Source: Amblyornis subalaris
Taxonomy: Eukaryota; Chordata; Aves; Passeriformes; Ptilonorhynchidae
DNA length: 64,000 nucleotides
Direction: 5' to 3'
Assembly (NCBI GenBank): GCA_018881555.1
Contig: JACAXG010000026.1
Location: 6,677,965-6,741,964, forward strand
In this document: one piece after another, positions 53,412 to 64,000 of the stretch
Layout of the letters: each line of letters starts with the position of its first letter
Numbering within the stretch: the first letter of the stretch is position 1
The notes under the pieces: model-generated
What the model saw: only the letters and a program-made list of their open reading frames with translations
Told to the model about the DNA's origin: nothing
Databases searched by the model: none
Position numbers and translations under genes: made by a program

Positions 53412-53731
53412 ATTACAGAATCATTAAGGCTGGAAAAGACCTCCAAGTTCATCAAGTCCAACTTTTAATCACCACTGTCAACTAGACCATGGCAGAAAGT
53501 GCCACATCCAGTTGTTTTTTGAACACCTCCAGGGGTGGGAACTCCACCACCTCTCTGGGAAGTCCATTCCAAAGCCTAACAGCCCTTTTTGTGAAGAAAT
53601 TCCTCCTGATGTCCAACCTGAACCTCCCCTGNTGCAGCTTGATGCCATTTCCTCATCCTGTCACTGGGAGAAGAGGCCAATCCCCACCTAGAAAAACTTC
53701 CCTTTCAGGTATCTGTAGAAAGGTGAGGAGA
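53412..53731 (-). repeat. CR1 LINE, minus strand, 3' end intact
   Basis: It begins with 'attacagaatcattaaggct' and continues 'tcatcaagtccaactttt', 'gaacacctccaggggtggga', 'ccaccacctctctgggaag', 'gatgtccaacctgaacctcc' and 'cctttcaggtatctgtaga'. It has the CR1 3' terminus and about 300 bases of body. Not coding. Confidence 0.93.
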
Positions 53732-56164
53732 ACATAACAACAGAAGTTTCAGATCTTTCATGCTGAAATATTCTACTGACATGTGAAATAAAAGAGATTA
53801 TAATAGCAAAAAAAGAAAATGTCAAGGAGGATGAAACAGATCATTTTCTTTGGCATGAAATATTTTTATGTGGGCTCTTAAATGATCATACTGACAAGTT
53901 AAAGAAATGATTTCATATTAATAACCAGCTACCCACCCACTCCAAAATATTCTGTTGTGCAAAGGAGCAGGATAGAGGGAGAGATCAATGTAAGTCAGCT
54001 CTCAGCCTGGCCCACTCCCNCCTCAGAGGACCATGACAACTGTACAATTTGAGAAGTGTAAGCACTTTAGGTTTTCTGTCTGCTGCTCCTGCCCCNACAC
54101 AACAGTGAAATCTGATGTTGCAGGGGTGTTTCCCAGCAGGGCTTCCACACATTGCTAAATTTCACCTGTAAATGAATGCTTTCAGGTCATAAGAGAAAGG
54201 GATATGCTTTGAAGAAACCAGCCCTCCCTAGGAACCCTGAGGGGAGATAGGCACCTCAAGGAGCATTTCACCATAGGAACAGGATTTTATGTTCTCCACA
54301 GAGGGTCCATCTCTTTCNGTAAGCTATAAAAGAAAGCCAGGGAGGCTATTCTGTTTAGGCTGCAGCTANCACTTATAACTTCCCAAAGTTTTCTCTTTTC
54401 CCGCATGGAAAATATACTTATACATCATAAATGTTTTAAAAATGTTCATATTTTTCAATTCAAGAATTTTTGTAAAAAAAACCAAAGCTCAAGAAGCNAA
54501 AAATTGTATCCACTGTGGAGACTTACACTAAGTAAAGAGCAGAAGTGTCCTTTTCCAAGTACAATACATTCATGAGAAGGGAGAGGCTGTGCATGTGGGA
54601 TATTTCCATACATAATTCTTTTCTTTACCTTCTGGCTTGCATTCTGTCCCCCTTTTTTNATCCATCCTGAGGTTTGTTCTGGCTGGAAGAGCGGCTGTGT
54701 GTCCACTCGCTGTGAGTATGACAGGATCCAAGTCCTTCACTGACTCACAGTCCTTCATAACCTTGACAAGAAACGGACACAGGAACACCTAATAAATCTC
54801 AGGGCAGAACTTTGGCCTTGGTGATCCANGCATGCAGTGAGTTCCATCAATCACTGAAGGTCCAAATTCTCTTTAATAGCGGTTATCCCACCATAGTTTG
54901 TTCGAAGCAGGATGGAGGAGTGGCAGTGCAGGGTTGCTTCCAAGTTCACACTGAACTGTCTACACACTGCTGGCTCTGAGCAGTCTTCACAAGGCAGAGG
55001 CCCTTTGGAAGAAGTTTCCTCCCTTTTGGAATGGGAGACCTGGCAGCAGCACTCTCTGATCTCAGCTGCTGCCCTTTCAGAGCCAGCAGATGGCATGTGA
55101 ATCCCCTTAACTCCACAAATGGATCTGATAAGAACTCCGAGCTCAAGAAAAGCTCTGTTGATCATTGTGCTGCATTTGCATAGGTTTTAAGACTCTCCCA
55201 GGGCAGCAAAATCAGTAACAAAGGTTCATTTGAGAAAGGCACAAGCAGCACAATGCTGCGTGTGCATTAGCCCAAAGAGCTCTTGATTAATGTCAATGAG
55301 TCTGACTTGAGCTCCCATCGAGAAAGGTGGAATACAGCTTAATCCAAGGCTAAACTCAAAGATANCTGTGCCTTCAGTAATGATTATGGCTGATTTGTGT
55401 CTGTCATTTAATGCACAGGAATAATGAAAAGTGGCACCTGTGTCTGTCTCTACGTTAGATGACTTGCAAAGGTCAGGTTCTTCTCAGTGGTTATTACCTA
55501 ACTTGAGACACAAAGGACAAAGGTAGTTTGTGTCTTAAATCTGTGATTTCTTACTCTTAAACTAATAGCTCAGTGAAGCTCTAATTATAGACAAGGCTAT
55601 GCAAATTACTCATCCTTATTTTCTTGTGTGACCTACAGCTATGTTCTTGAAATGAATGTTTGTGTGGATTCATTGCTGCAGCCCTCAGCACTTCCTATGG
55701 CTATCTCCTGGTGGCAATGTAGCATTTAATCAGTTCCATGACCTTCTGCTGCTCTAGTGACGGGCAGATGTCCCCTTGACTCCATTAATTCCTTGGACCA
55801 GCTCCATCTGCCTCACAGAGCAACTTACAAAAATATCAAAACTAACACCACAATTGTTCCATGTTTTTTCATATCTCCAGACATTTTTCTCTATCTGAAA
55901 CACATAGAAAAGGAGCATCAAAAAGCCATGAGCACACTTGTATTTCTAAATTTGACAAGACCATATATGTAATGTCATAGACATTAAACAGAATTTTCCT
56001 AAGTTTCCTTCTTTTAACACATTTTAATAACACTAAACTTCTTAAAGGGCTCTGTATAACAAACAATAAAAGAATCATAAGATGTATTGGGGTTTTAAAT
56101 TTTAGCCTTCCACATGANTAATCACTTAGGGTGATGGGAAACACACTGTCACTGATCTTGTAGA
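53732..56164. other. Non-coding DNA with an enhancer-like block, no gene recognised
   Basis: The sequence is mixed. A GC-richer section at 54840-55170 holds overlapping frames on both strands (104 minus, 62 plus) without splice support. From about 55250 to 55620 it becomes even-complexity DNA listed separately as a candidate regulatory element. No repeat family recognised. Confidence 0.5.
55250..55620. promoter_or_regulatory. Candidate conserved non-coding element
   Basis: Even-complexity, repeat-free DNA with an octamer ATGCAAAT at 55599-55606 just after 'ctctaattatag'. Further TAAT-type cores occur ('gattaatgtcaatgag', 'gtcatttaatgcac'), with an E-box-like 'gcacctgtg' near 55435. This is the best enhancer-like motif cluster in the right half of the window. 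No target can be inferred. Confidence 0.28.
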
Positions 56165-56223
56165 GGGANGATTTCAAAGGTCTTTTCCAACCTAGTTAAT
56201 TCTGAGATTCTGTGATTCTTTGA
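56165..56223 (+). repeat. CR1 LINE 3' tail fragment, plus strand
   Basis: A short stretch, 'tttcaaaggtcttttccaac' followed by 'ctgagattctgtgattctt', matches the last 60 bases of a plus-strand CR1. Upstream sequence is not recognisable as CR1, so it is an extremely truncated or very old copy. Its tail faces the tail of the minus-strand CR1 that starts 26 bases downstream. Confidence 0.7.
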
Positions 56224-56248
56224 TAATAAAATCACATACTGTAAACGT

Positions 56249-56565
56249 AGAATCATAAGATATCCTGAGTTGGAAGGGACCCATCAGGATCATCGAGTCC
56301 AACCCCTGGCCCTGCACAGGAGATTCCAACAACCCCACCACACGCCCAAGAATATTGTCCAAACACTTCTTGAGCTCTGTCAGGCTCAGAGCTCTGATCA
56401 CTTCCCTGGAGCCTGTTCCAGTGCCCAACTACCCTCTGGGNGAAGAACCTTTTCCTGATATCCAACCTGAACTTCCCCTGACACAGATCCAGCTCGCATT
56501 CTGTCACTGGTCACCACAGAGAAGAAATCAGTGTCTGCACCTCCTCATCCCCTTTTGGAAGGAAT
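56249..56565 (-). repeat. CR1 LINE, minus strand, 3' end intact
   Basis: Landmarks are 'agaatcataagatatcctga', 'ttggaagggacccatcagga', 'catcgagtccaacccctggc', 'caaacacttcttgagctctg', 'cctggagcctgttccagtgc' and 'gtcactggtcaccacagag'. It stops near 56565. It belongs to the same group as the plus-strand copy at 58.8 kb, which shares the reverse of these words. Confidence 0.93.
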
Positions 56566-57482
56566 ACGAAAATATCCTCCTGGAATGTTTGAAACAGTTA
56601 TATATCACCCTTAGTGATTGTGTTTGGAAAGAGATAAGTGGAAAAANAAGAAAATAAGAATAAATAATAAGAATAGTGTGATGACATATGCTGCTACAGG
56701 TATCTCTATGATGAATTGGCCAACTGTCTAAAGATTCAGAGGTCAGAACTCCAGCTGAGGAAAGCAGGCATAGNTCTTAGGAGACAAATATATACATCTC
56801 GTCAGGCATTCCTGTTAATGCAGGTTTGATTTTTTTTCTTAGTATTACATCCCTGTATTTCACTGTGTTTTAATTCAGTNGTGTCAATAGATAGCTTTTG
56901 GAAAAAAAAACGACTAGATAAAGATTGCTGCTTTTGTTGTTTTACAACATCCTATGCAAATGTTAAAGTAATTTTTCTCTCCTTAATGANTTTTGCTGAG
57001 CTATAAATTGTAAACCTCTAAACTTTTCTATGCAACTAGNAAGAGTGCATAGAATATGATAACTATCTTATAAATTGCCAGATGAAAGAAATAACAAACT
57101 TTCTGGGGTTTTAATCAAATATTTTTTATCATAATTAGTTTTAAATGTATTAATTACCTTTTCTGGCCTGAGTTTTGTTCATTATGGTTATTGCTAGCCT
57201 GCTACCTAGAGTGCAGAAGTTTTTATTTGTATTAAAGAGGAGCTGTCATGTGATCTTACTTCAGCATCCTGTTTAGAAATTGCTTACCAAAAAGGCAAAT
57301 ATAAAATATATCCTGCTGCTTTCCCCATTACGTATCAAAATATTTTTTTTGCATAGTGACAAGCGCTTTTAGGTGAAAACATCACAGCTAAATTCAAAGA
57401 CTCTTTTTTCTCTACTTGCTAATATTGATGATTTTTATTACCACTTTTTGTTTAGAAGAAGTGCCTAAAATTAAGTAGGCGT
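56566..57482. other. AT-rich non-coding DNA, no gene seen
   Basis: Low GC with A and T runs and ambiguous bases at 56647, 56774, 56880, 56990 and 57040. A reverse-strand polyadenylation signal (plus TTTATT at 57434-57439) lies near the right end and is relevant to the frame that follows. Confidence 0.55.
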
Positions 57483-57695
57483 TCAGTGATGGTGACAATC
57501 AAAAACCACAAAAAGCTCATCTTCTTCTTGACCTACTTCATGTTCTGTGATCTGAACTGCTCCCCCTGCGGTTGCTCCGCATTTCACGAACACACAATCT
57601 CCTATGTCCTCCCACAGAGCTGATGGCTTCTCATTCGAAAGCTGCTCTTGCTCTCTGTCAGGTACCTTGGCCCATTCTCCACACACCACCCCCAT
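57483..57695 (-). other. Candidate terminal exon, 70 codons, unrecognised
   Basis: The minus-strand frame begins exactly at a splice-acceptor-like AG (plus CT at 57696-57697) preceded by a T-rich stretch. It runs 70 codons to a TGA at 57483, and an AATAAA signal follows about 44 bases later (reverse of 57434-57439). By eye about two thirds of codons begin with a purine, with many GNN codons, which is a coding-like bias. The peptide is acidic with a Q-E-E-D-E-L patch and ends C-H-H-H. Several CpGs occur here, unlike the flanks. No family is recognised and no upstream exon has been found, so it may still be chance. Confidence 0.25.
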
Positions 57696-58780
57696 CTAAT
57701 AACAATTCAACAAATATAAATAGCACCTACTGCAGTACTGGTGACGGAAAAGTCTGTACATTTGTGCCATAGGTTCGGGATGAGACCCTGATGATAAGTA
57801 CGGGAACAGTGTCTTTCAATTGTGATTCTATTTGCTTGTTTTTATGTTTTTGTAGTTTTATTTTTTTTAATATCATGAAATGTANATAGTGCGAAATTTT
57901 ATTTTCTGATTATGAAGCATTAAAACACATTAGATATAGCAAAAACTGATGCCAACAGCAGCTGTTCTGCATTTTTGTCGTCTGTCACTCATCCCGACTC
58001 CTTCTGTCACATTCTGGCAGGTGAAATCACTGAGTTATGCTCAGTCCATGAAGACTGAGTATGTTAATGCACAGAAGAGAGACAACATTCAGGAATATGT
58101 TCACCTTAGATGCTATTCCAGGCATAAAAATGAAGAAGATCACACATTTTCTTGCAGAACTCATAAAAAAATTGCACTGCTGCACATAGCACAAGAAGAT
58201 AAATTCTCCACTAAACTAGTTAGAAAAAAATGAATAAGTGGAACTACTATCAGTGTTGCTCAGGAAATGGTATTTGCATTTAAACATTAAGAATCATGAA
58301 AATTTTATTTATATTATTTAATTTAAAGGGTTGTTTGCATTTTTTTTAAACATTCAAGTCCTTGGATATATTGATGATATTTTAAAAAGCCAGTTTTTGT
58401 TTTTAAAATTAATGAAAATCACTTTGCAAATACTAATTTGCACTTAGATTTAATTTAGATGTAAGCAGTGGCCAGGAAATGCATGGAAAAGTTTCCAGGA
58501 GGCATATATAAAGGATAAGATACAGCTACCAAAAAAAAGAAAAAAGGGTGTAATACTCCCGTGTTCTCCATTGATAGTTTCTCCCTGTTAATAAAAGAGG
58601 ACAACTTTCTCCAGCTGCATAGAGACAAGAGGGATGGAGCCCTTTATGTGCATATTGCTGCAAGACTTGGAGGGTTTTTGGTGCCTACATTTTGTCATGT
58701 CCCTGTCCCGTGTTACAGGAAAGGCTTTGATACCCACTNATCAGCTGCTTGTGTCTGAAATAGGGCCTTTCTTTGCAAAC
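57696..58780. other. AT-rich non-coding DNA, no gene seen
   Basis: No repeat recognised. A 94-codon plus-strand frame (57949-58233) has no acceptor or domain that I can support. The interval ends where CR1 similarity begins. Confidence 0.5.
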
Positions 58781-59374
58781 GTGAATATGAGCAGCAGTGC
58801 CCTGGCAGCCAGAAGGGACATCCGTGTCCTGGGGGGCATCAGGCACAGCATTGCCAGCCGGGNCAGGGAGNGGATTGTCCNGCTCTGCTCTGGGCTGGGG
58901 CAGCCTCACCTTGAATAGTGTTTGCGGTTTTGGGCACCACAATATAAAAAATGATATAAAGATATTAGAGAGAGTCCAAAGGAGAGTCACAAGGATGGTG
59001 AAGAGCCTCGAGGGGAAGCCATATGAGGAGCAGATGAGATCATTTGGTCTGTTCAGCCTGGAGCAGAGGAGACTCAGGGGAGACCTCACTGCANTTACAA
59101 CTTCCTCGTGAGGGGAAGAGGAGGGGCAGGTTCTGCTGTCNTCACTCTCATGACCAATGACAGGACCCGAGGGAATGGCCTGAAGCTGAGCCAGGGGAGG
59201 TTTAAGTTGGATATAAGGAGAAGGTCCTTCACCCAGAGGGTGGTTGGCACTGGAACAGCTCCCCAGGGAAGTAGTCACAGCACCAGCCTGACAGAGCTCA
59301 AGAAGCATTTGGACAATGCTCTCAGGCACATGGTGGGATTCTTGGGGTGTCCTGTGCAGGGAGAGGAGTTAGGC
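58781..59374 (+). repeat. CR1 LINE, 5'-truncated and lacking its 3' tail
   Basis: The longest CR1 copy in the window. Landmarks are 'gccagaagggacatccgtgt', 'gggctggggcagcctcacct', 'agagagtccaaaggagagtc', 'tgttcagcctggagcagag', 'acaggacccgagggaatggc', 'gaaggtccttcacccagagg' and 'ggggtgtcctgtgcaggga'. The last 50-60 bases of the family, seen in reverse at 56249-56310, are absent after 'gaggagttagg', so the tail was lost. Three ambiguous bases fall within 19 bases (58863, 58871, 58881). The 214-codon minus-strand frame and the 104- and 140-codon plus frames across it are repeat-derived. Confidence 0.94.
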
Positions 59375-60282
59375 CTCTCTTACATCCCTTTTTCTGTCCG
59401 TAGCCATGCTCCACCTTTCCTGGGAGCTCTNACAAATGGACACTTACACGACCACACGGCTGCAGTCGTCCTGCAGCAGTCATGCTACAATGCCCTCTTG
59501 GACCTTCTCCTTTCTTCTCCCATTAGGTAGTACCTGAAGGCTGAAAGTAGATGTGGTGGTTCATGGCTGTTCTCACATCTCCTGGCTTGATACATGGCAT
59601 GGGAAATCCCTAAGGCTTGCTTAGAAAAGAGTCTGGAACGGCTCAGTACCTGATCCTGAAAGAATGTACGATAACTAAGATGCAAAAGCTGATTTCACAG
59701 CAGTGCACTGACCACGATTTGCACCGAGAAATTAAAGANGTGTTAGGAAATTGAAAACAGATTTCAAGCGTGGTTCTTGCTTCCTCACCAACAGACTGTA
59801 GTGGATTGTGGTCAGTGAATTACACAAGTGGTGACCAGTGATTCTGGGATGAATCACCACCCCGGGTTTTTTGGGGTTGTGGTCCATCATTCTAGGGGTT
59901 TGGCACTTTACTTTTTAAATCCTTCTCTAAGACTAACCCNTGGTTTTGAAGACAGGGTAATTATTTTATTACACAGCAGTATTTACAAAGAATTGAAATA
60001 ATTAGTTACTCAACTGACAAATTGNAGATAATCACAGTTGTAACTCAATAGTTTAAAGCAGCACTAGGTATCTATTTATTGCTAAGAAGAAAAAAGTGAT
60101 TTTCTGTTCTGAAAAGGACCTGATTTTGTTGCTTTTCTTGTTAAAGTCTTCATGTTTATGAAATTTCAAAATATTTCACATCTTTGTAGTATATTTCATC
60201 ATAAGTACTGTATGAAAAAACCTCAAACAGACCAACCCCAAAAACCCTACAAGTTCATACTCCTGAAAAGTGTGTATAATCC
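59375..60282. other. Non-coding DNA, possibly decayed repeat, no gene seen
   Basis: From 59375 to about 59950 GC stays higher than in the flanks. A minus-strand AATAAA-like word occurs near 59965-59975, so an old LTR is possible, but I cannot assign a family or edges. Confidence 0.4.
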
Positions 60283-60360
60283 TAAGAAAAACAAACAAAA
60301 AAACAAACAAACAAACAAACAAACAAATGGGCAAACAAACAAAACCCCCCAAACCTCAAA
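60283..60360. repeat. (AAAC)n microsatellite
   Basis: Interrupted CAAA/AAAC units, with the cleanest run at 60300-60326, interruptions 'tgggc' and 'cccccc', then more units. Confidence 0.88.
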
Positions 60361-62398
60361 CCCCTCCAGTTTTATGTGTTGGAATTTGGGGTCAAAAGTA
60401 GCGAATAGAGGAAAAGAGGAAAAGTAAAGGGCTTTTCAGCAGTTCTAACATACACTGAAAAGGATTGTCTATATACTGAAAGGCACAACAAGGTAATTAT
60501 ATTTCTCCCGTGNCATAAAGAAAATGTCGTGAAAAGTTTGTCAGAAAATCAGTCAACTGCTAGCTAATATTGAATTCAAATAACTTTAATTTTCTTCAGT
60601 TTTCNTTATAGGTGGTTGGGAGCTCCAAATTATAATGNAAAGAATTGACATAAAATAAATATTTTTCTCATTTTGATAAATTAAGGGAATGTGCTAGGGG
60701 ATATTACTGAGAAAATTTAGGAAAAAGATGCCCATTCCAAAAATTGTGTCATCTGTGCATACTCATTTTTCACATGGTATTTAATGTTGCTGGAGATCAG
60801 ACATTAGACTATGTCATCTATTGCAAAATGACAATCACTCTGCATTCCCTCGAGAGAATGATTTGTAGAACTAANTGTTTATCCTTTTCTGTTGCTAAAT
60901 TATTGACTGATGTCTATCTTCACTTTTAGTTTCCTTTTCTGATATAAGAGGGCACGACACTTTCAACTTGATAAAATGTAATGAATGAATGTTCACAGCA
61001 CAGAAGTATTTGTGGTATCAGACTCTTGATAAGGTCCTGGTAAAAGGTGTAGCACACATGCCAGCTGCTATCATATGCTGTCCGAAATAAAAACCTTTTG
61101 ACTGCTTATGCTGCTCCCTGTTTTTCCTCATTCTTCCCTGTCTAGTTACAATGCTCTTGCAGAGCATCCTTTAGGTGTTTCTCCAGAAAANAGTGTTCAG
61201 TATCTACCTGCCACTGCAGCATCACCAGTCAGGAAGGATTGGTAACAGCCTGTTCTGAAAAAGGTCAGCAAACAACTCAACCACCAAAAGGGAGTTGAGA
61301 CCTCTTCAGGGAAGTTTATTTCCCTGAGGAAAAAAACAAAGACAGCTNCCACTTAAAGAGGAATTTTGTGTCTGCAATCAAGGCAAAGGCTGGGATAGTG
61401 CTACAATGTTAATTTTTCTTTTGGAAGTGCTATGTGCAAGGTTGAGGAGAGACACTTCAGGATAACATTTGGCTGTGCATCTCCAGTCTGAGAGCAGGTA
61501 CGTGCTCCACGGCTGTGGGCCAGTTGACATTGTCCGCACGTCTGTGACTTATCCAGCTTGCAGTGGGAAGCGGAGCCAAAGGCCAGGGTGAGTTGCAAGG
61601 CNGGCGAGGGCAGCACTTGCTGACAGTAAAGCAGGGATACATATTCTAGGACCTGGTGGCCAAAAAATCATTCAGAGGCTTGGGGGAATTTTTTTGTAGC
61701 ACGACGGAAGGGAGAGGTTTTACCAGAGGAGAGAGTTTCTCTTATCTGCCAGGGAAAGATATATTTACTGCAAATTATACCAGCAGACATTGTAAATTAC
61801 CAAAACTAGCAAAGAGCTCCCCAAAAGAGTAGTGATTGCACCACAGCACAAAGGCAGACGCAATGTGTGAAAACAGATGCCAACAGAAAAATCACTAATA
61901 AGAAGCAGTTTTTCTTCTCTATCTTGCCCTTCAGCTTGAGCAATACCTAACATTGTATTGTCTTCACTTGAGATGGATCACTTGAGNAATAAAGAGCAAT
62001 TTATGTAATTCCTCTTTTATTGGCAGAGATTGTGTAATCAGCAGACCCATATTAAGGAATAGTTTTCAACATTGCATTTATAAACAAATGAAATTAGACC
62101 AACTAAAACAAAGAGAAGCAAATAAAAAATTAATTAATTCTGTCATCGAAATGACAAAATAGACAACCTGCTTGGTAAAANTGCAGCCTTAGGTGATGTT
62201 TTAATAGAATTAAAGGATAATTTGACCAATTTATTTTGCTTTGTATCAAGAAACAAGAACAGCTCACATATTCTCACTTCCATTTTCTACTGCATATCTA
62301 GAGGCTGTATTTAAAAAAAAAAAAAAGAGGGAAAAAATAACACAATGTTTAATTATTTTTATTATAGAGTTGGAAAGGAAGGGTTGTTCCAAATTAAG
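60361..62398. other. Non-coding DNA with a CpG-containing patch, no gene seen
   Basis: Mostly AT-rich. At about 61497-61610 the sequence is GC-richer, with six or so CpGs in a short span ('gtacgtgctccacggctg', 'ttgtccgcacgtctg'), unusual for this window. It could be a small exon or regulatory patch. Minus-strand frames of 61-71 codons cross it, in two frames at once. Confidence 0.45.
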
Positions 62399-62450
62399 GA
62401 TAGATAGATAGATAGATAGATATGTATATATATGTGTGTGTGTGTGTGTA
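62399..62450. repeat. Compound (GATA)n / (AT)n / (TG)n microsatellite
   Basis: Six GATA units (62399-62422) pass through an AT run into about eight TG units (62433-62448). It is likely highly polymorphic. Confidence 0.92.
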
Positions 62451-64000
62451 TATTATTTCAGGGTTTATGTCTAGAGTCACAAAGATAATTTTTTTCCTCA
62501 AAATAAAATGCCATTTTATGAAATGAAAGTTATGTTTATTAGATGTAATATCAGAGTTTAAAAAAACCCAGAGCAGCTTTTTTCTCAAAGACTGAAAAAT
62601 AAGTTTTGCACAAATGTGTTTTCTGTCTCTGAAATTTAAGCATGTGAAAATAAGGGAANGTGCTGAAGAAGAAAAAGCACTCTCTGAGCAACTATTATCT
62701 GCAGGTATAAAAATAAGAAGTGCCTTATAATGTGTTTGAGTGTTTGGGAAACATTTTATTGTGATTAAATTTAATCTAAGCAAAANGGAAACATTAAAAA
62801 GTGTCTGCAGGCTTTTTTATCTCTTTAAATCTACTTTGCACACTAATGGGCATGCAACTATACCATTTGCTAATGTGCATACTGGTTTTGGATACCTTTA
62901 TTTCTTCAATATAGCTAAAAATCACTTCATATTAGCTGCAATTGCTGAATACAAATATTATGGCTAAATGCCTGTGCTTCTAGAAACAGGACTGTGAGAC
63001 CAATCATTGCAGTTCCTGTTTCTGGCATATTTCAACTCTCGTATGTCAACTCTGTAAATCTTAGAACAGTTTCTTTTCCTTTCTTTTTCCTCTATAAAGT
63101 AAGAATATAATTGCCATTTTTATTCCCTGCTCCATAATAACTGTCATTGGATAATGGAAGAATCAATCAAACATCTTTTTTTCGTGTCCCTGCAGCAACA
63201 GAACTTTATTATTTTTTGCTTCACTGACACTGAGAAGCCTGAATCAATATTGACAAAACATCAAATCGTTTTGAAAAGTTTAGCTATGATGTTTCTCTCA
63301 ACTTAACCATTTCACATCTGTCACAAATGCAAAGAGTGAAGTCCCAATCTTTCTTTCAGACATGTGAGTCCTTAATGTAATTCACATTCTGGAAAAGTAT
63401 CTGCAGTGAAAACAAGGTAATGAGACCATGTCAAGATTTCATTGCATTTCACTCATAAATAATAGAGCTATTTAATGTGTTTACAGTCTCTCTTCCCCTC
63501 TTCTCCACTCACCACACTCCCTCCCCACAGTTGTGTCACTACTGTGGCAATGCCTACCTACAATTATCATACTGAGGGGACTGAGGGAAGGAATGCTTTT
63601 TACAGTCAGAAATTCCACGATGAAGTGCTTTTCGAATCTCTGCCTGTAGAATTCCTCTAGCAGCTGCCTACACTGTTGCCTTCAACAGTGAATTTCACAC
63701 TCTAGATGAAGAAGTGGCAGCGGTGAAAACATCCACACACAAGTCTGCCAGGATTTCAGATATGAAGAGCCCTTAAGAGGGATGTTGTGCCTCTCCAGTA
63801 CTCTTACAGGCTTGTTGGAGCTGGTTATACATGTCAGGAGTAATGACAAGAAACACAATATTTTTATAACAAGGTGACTACACTAAACCTCTGCCCTGTG
63901 GGCTGCAGACAGCCTTAAGTACCACCCATCCTGCTCGTGCTGTGTTACCTGGTGCTCGGCATAAAAGGCATCCTTACCTTTGAGAGAAGCAGTAATAAAT
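62451..64000. other. AT-rich non-coding DNA, no gene seen
   Basis: No repeat or supported exon. Only two ambiguous bases occur, both in the first 340 bases (62660 and 62786). Confidence 0.55.

Noticed and set aside
58685..59329. 214-codon minus-strand open frame, the longest in the window
   Set aside because: It is antisense to a CR1 copy and contains several ambiguous codons; GC-rich repeats readily give such frames.
1..64000. CRISPR arrays, bacterial operons, tRNA, rRNA or snRNA genes
   Set aside because: I looked for spaced direct repeats, tRNA B-box-like words and familiar snRNA starts and found none; composition and repeats are avian nuclear.

Overview
The window looks like a gene-poor stretch of a bird nuclear genome: an intergenic desert or the inside of a very large intron. 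The avian call rests on at least ten CR1 LINE 3' fragments with bird-type tails (ATTCTNTGATTCT-like octamers), LTR sequence resembling avian ERVL-type endogenous retroviruses, no recognisable SINEs, and AT-rich sequence with few CpGs. There are no bacterial-style operons, ribosome binding sites or tightly packed ORFs. Open frames outside repeats reach only about 130 codons, as expected by chance in this much sequence. I recognise no protein-coding gene, tRNA, rRNA, snRNA or CRISPR array.

Layout. 1-5.25 kb is unique AT-rich DNA. 5.25-5.56 kb is a composite relic: a CR1 reverse-transcriptase fragment abutting a decayed LTR-like piece. 5.6-13.3 kb shows nothing identifiable and ends in a (TTTA)n microsatellite and a CR1 (13.5-14.1 kb). 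14.1-18.3 kb holds a candidate conserved non-coding element (15.5-16.1 kb) and a GC-richer patch (16.4-17.3 kb). CR1 fragments follow at 18.3, 21.1, 26.4 and 35.0 kb, with further enhancer-like unique DNA at 27.5-28.5 kb. 35.5-43.6 kb is featureless. An avian ERVL-like LTR lies at 43.66-44.27 kb. 47.0-53.7 kb has three minus-strand CR1 pieces around a second, poorly bounded LTR-like block (48.7-50.15 kb). 56.2-59.4 kb has a tail-to-tail CR1 pair and a CR1 lacking its 3' tail. The remainder is unique AT-rich sequence with microsatellites.

The CR1 copies fall into two groups by 3' sequence. One group (18.3, 21.1, 26.4, 35.0 and 51.3 kb) shares a body containing the words for 'tggagtgacaggacga'. 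The other (13.5, 47.0, 53.4, 56.2 and 58.8 kb) has a different body. All are 5'-truncated and non-coding; the longest ORFs in the window (up to 214 codons) are frames through these repeats or the LTR-like block.

No genes could be shown to work together and I did not find a convincing new biological system. The best leads are two short reading frames that look like terminal exons (minus strand 57.48-57.70 kb; plus strand 25.12-25.30 kb), several enhancer-like unique blocks, the oddly truncated or paired CR1 copies, and an apparent clustering of single ambiguous bases inside repeats. All functional readings of unique DNA here are inference.
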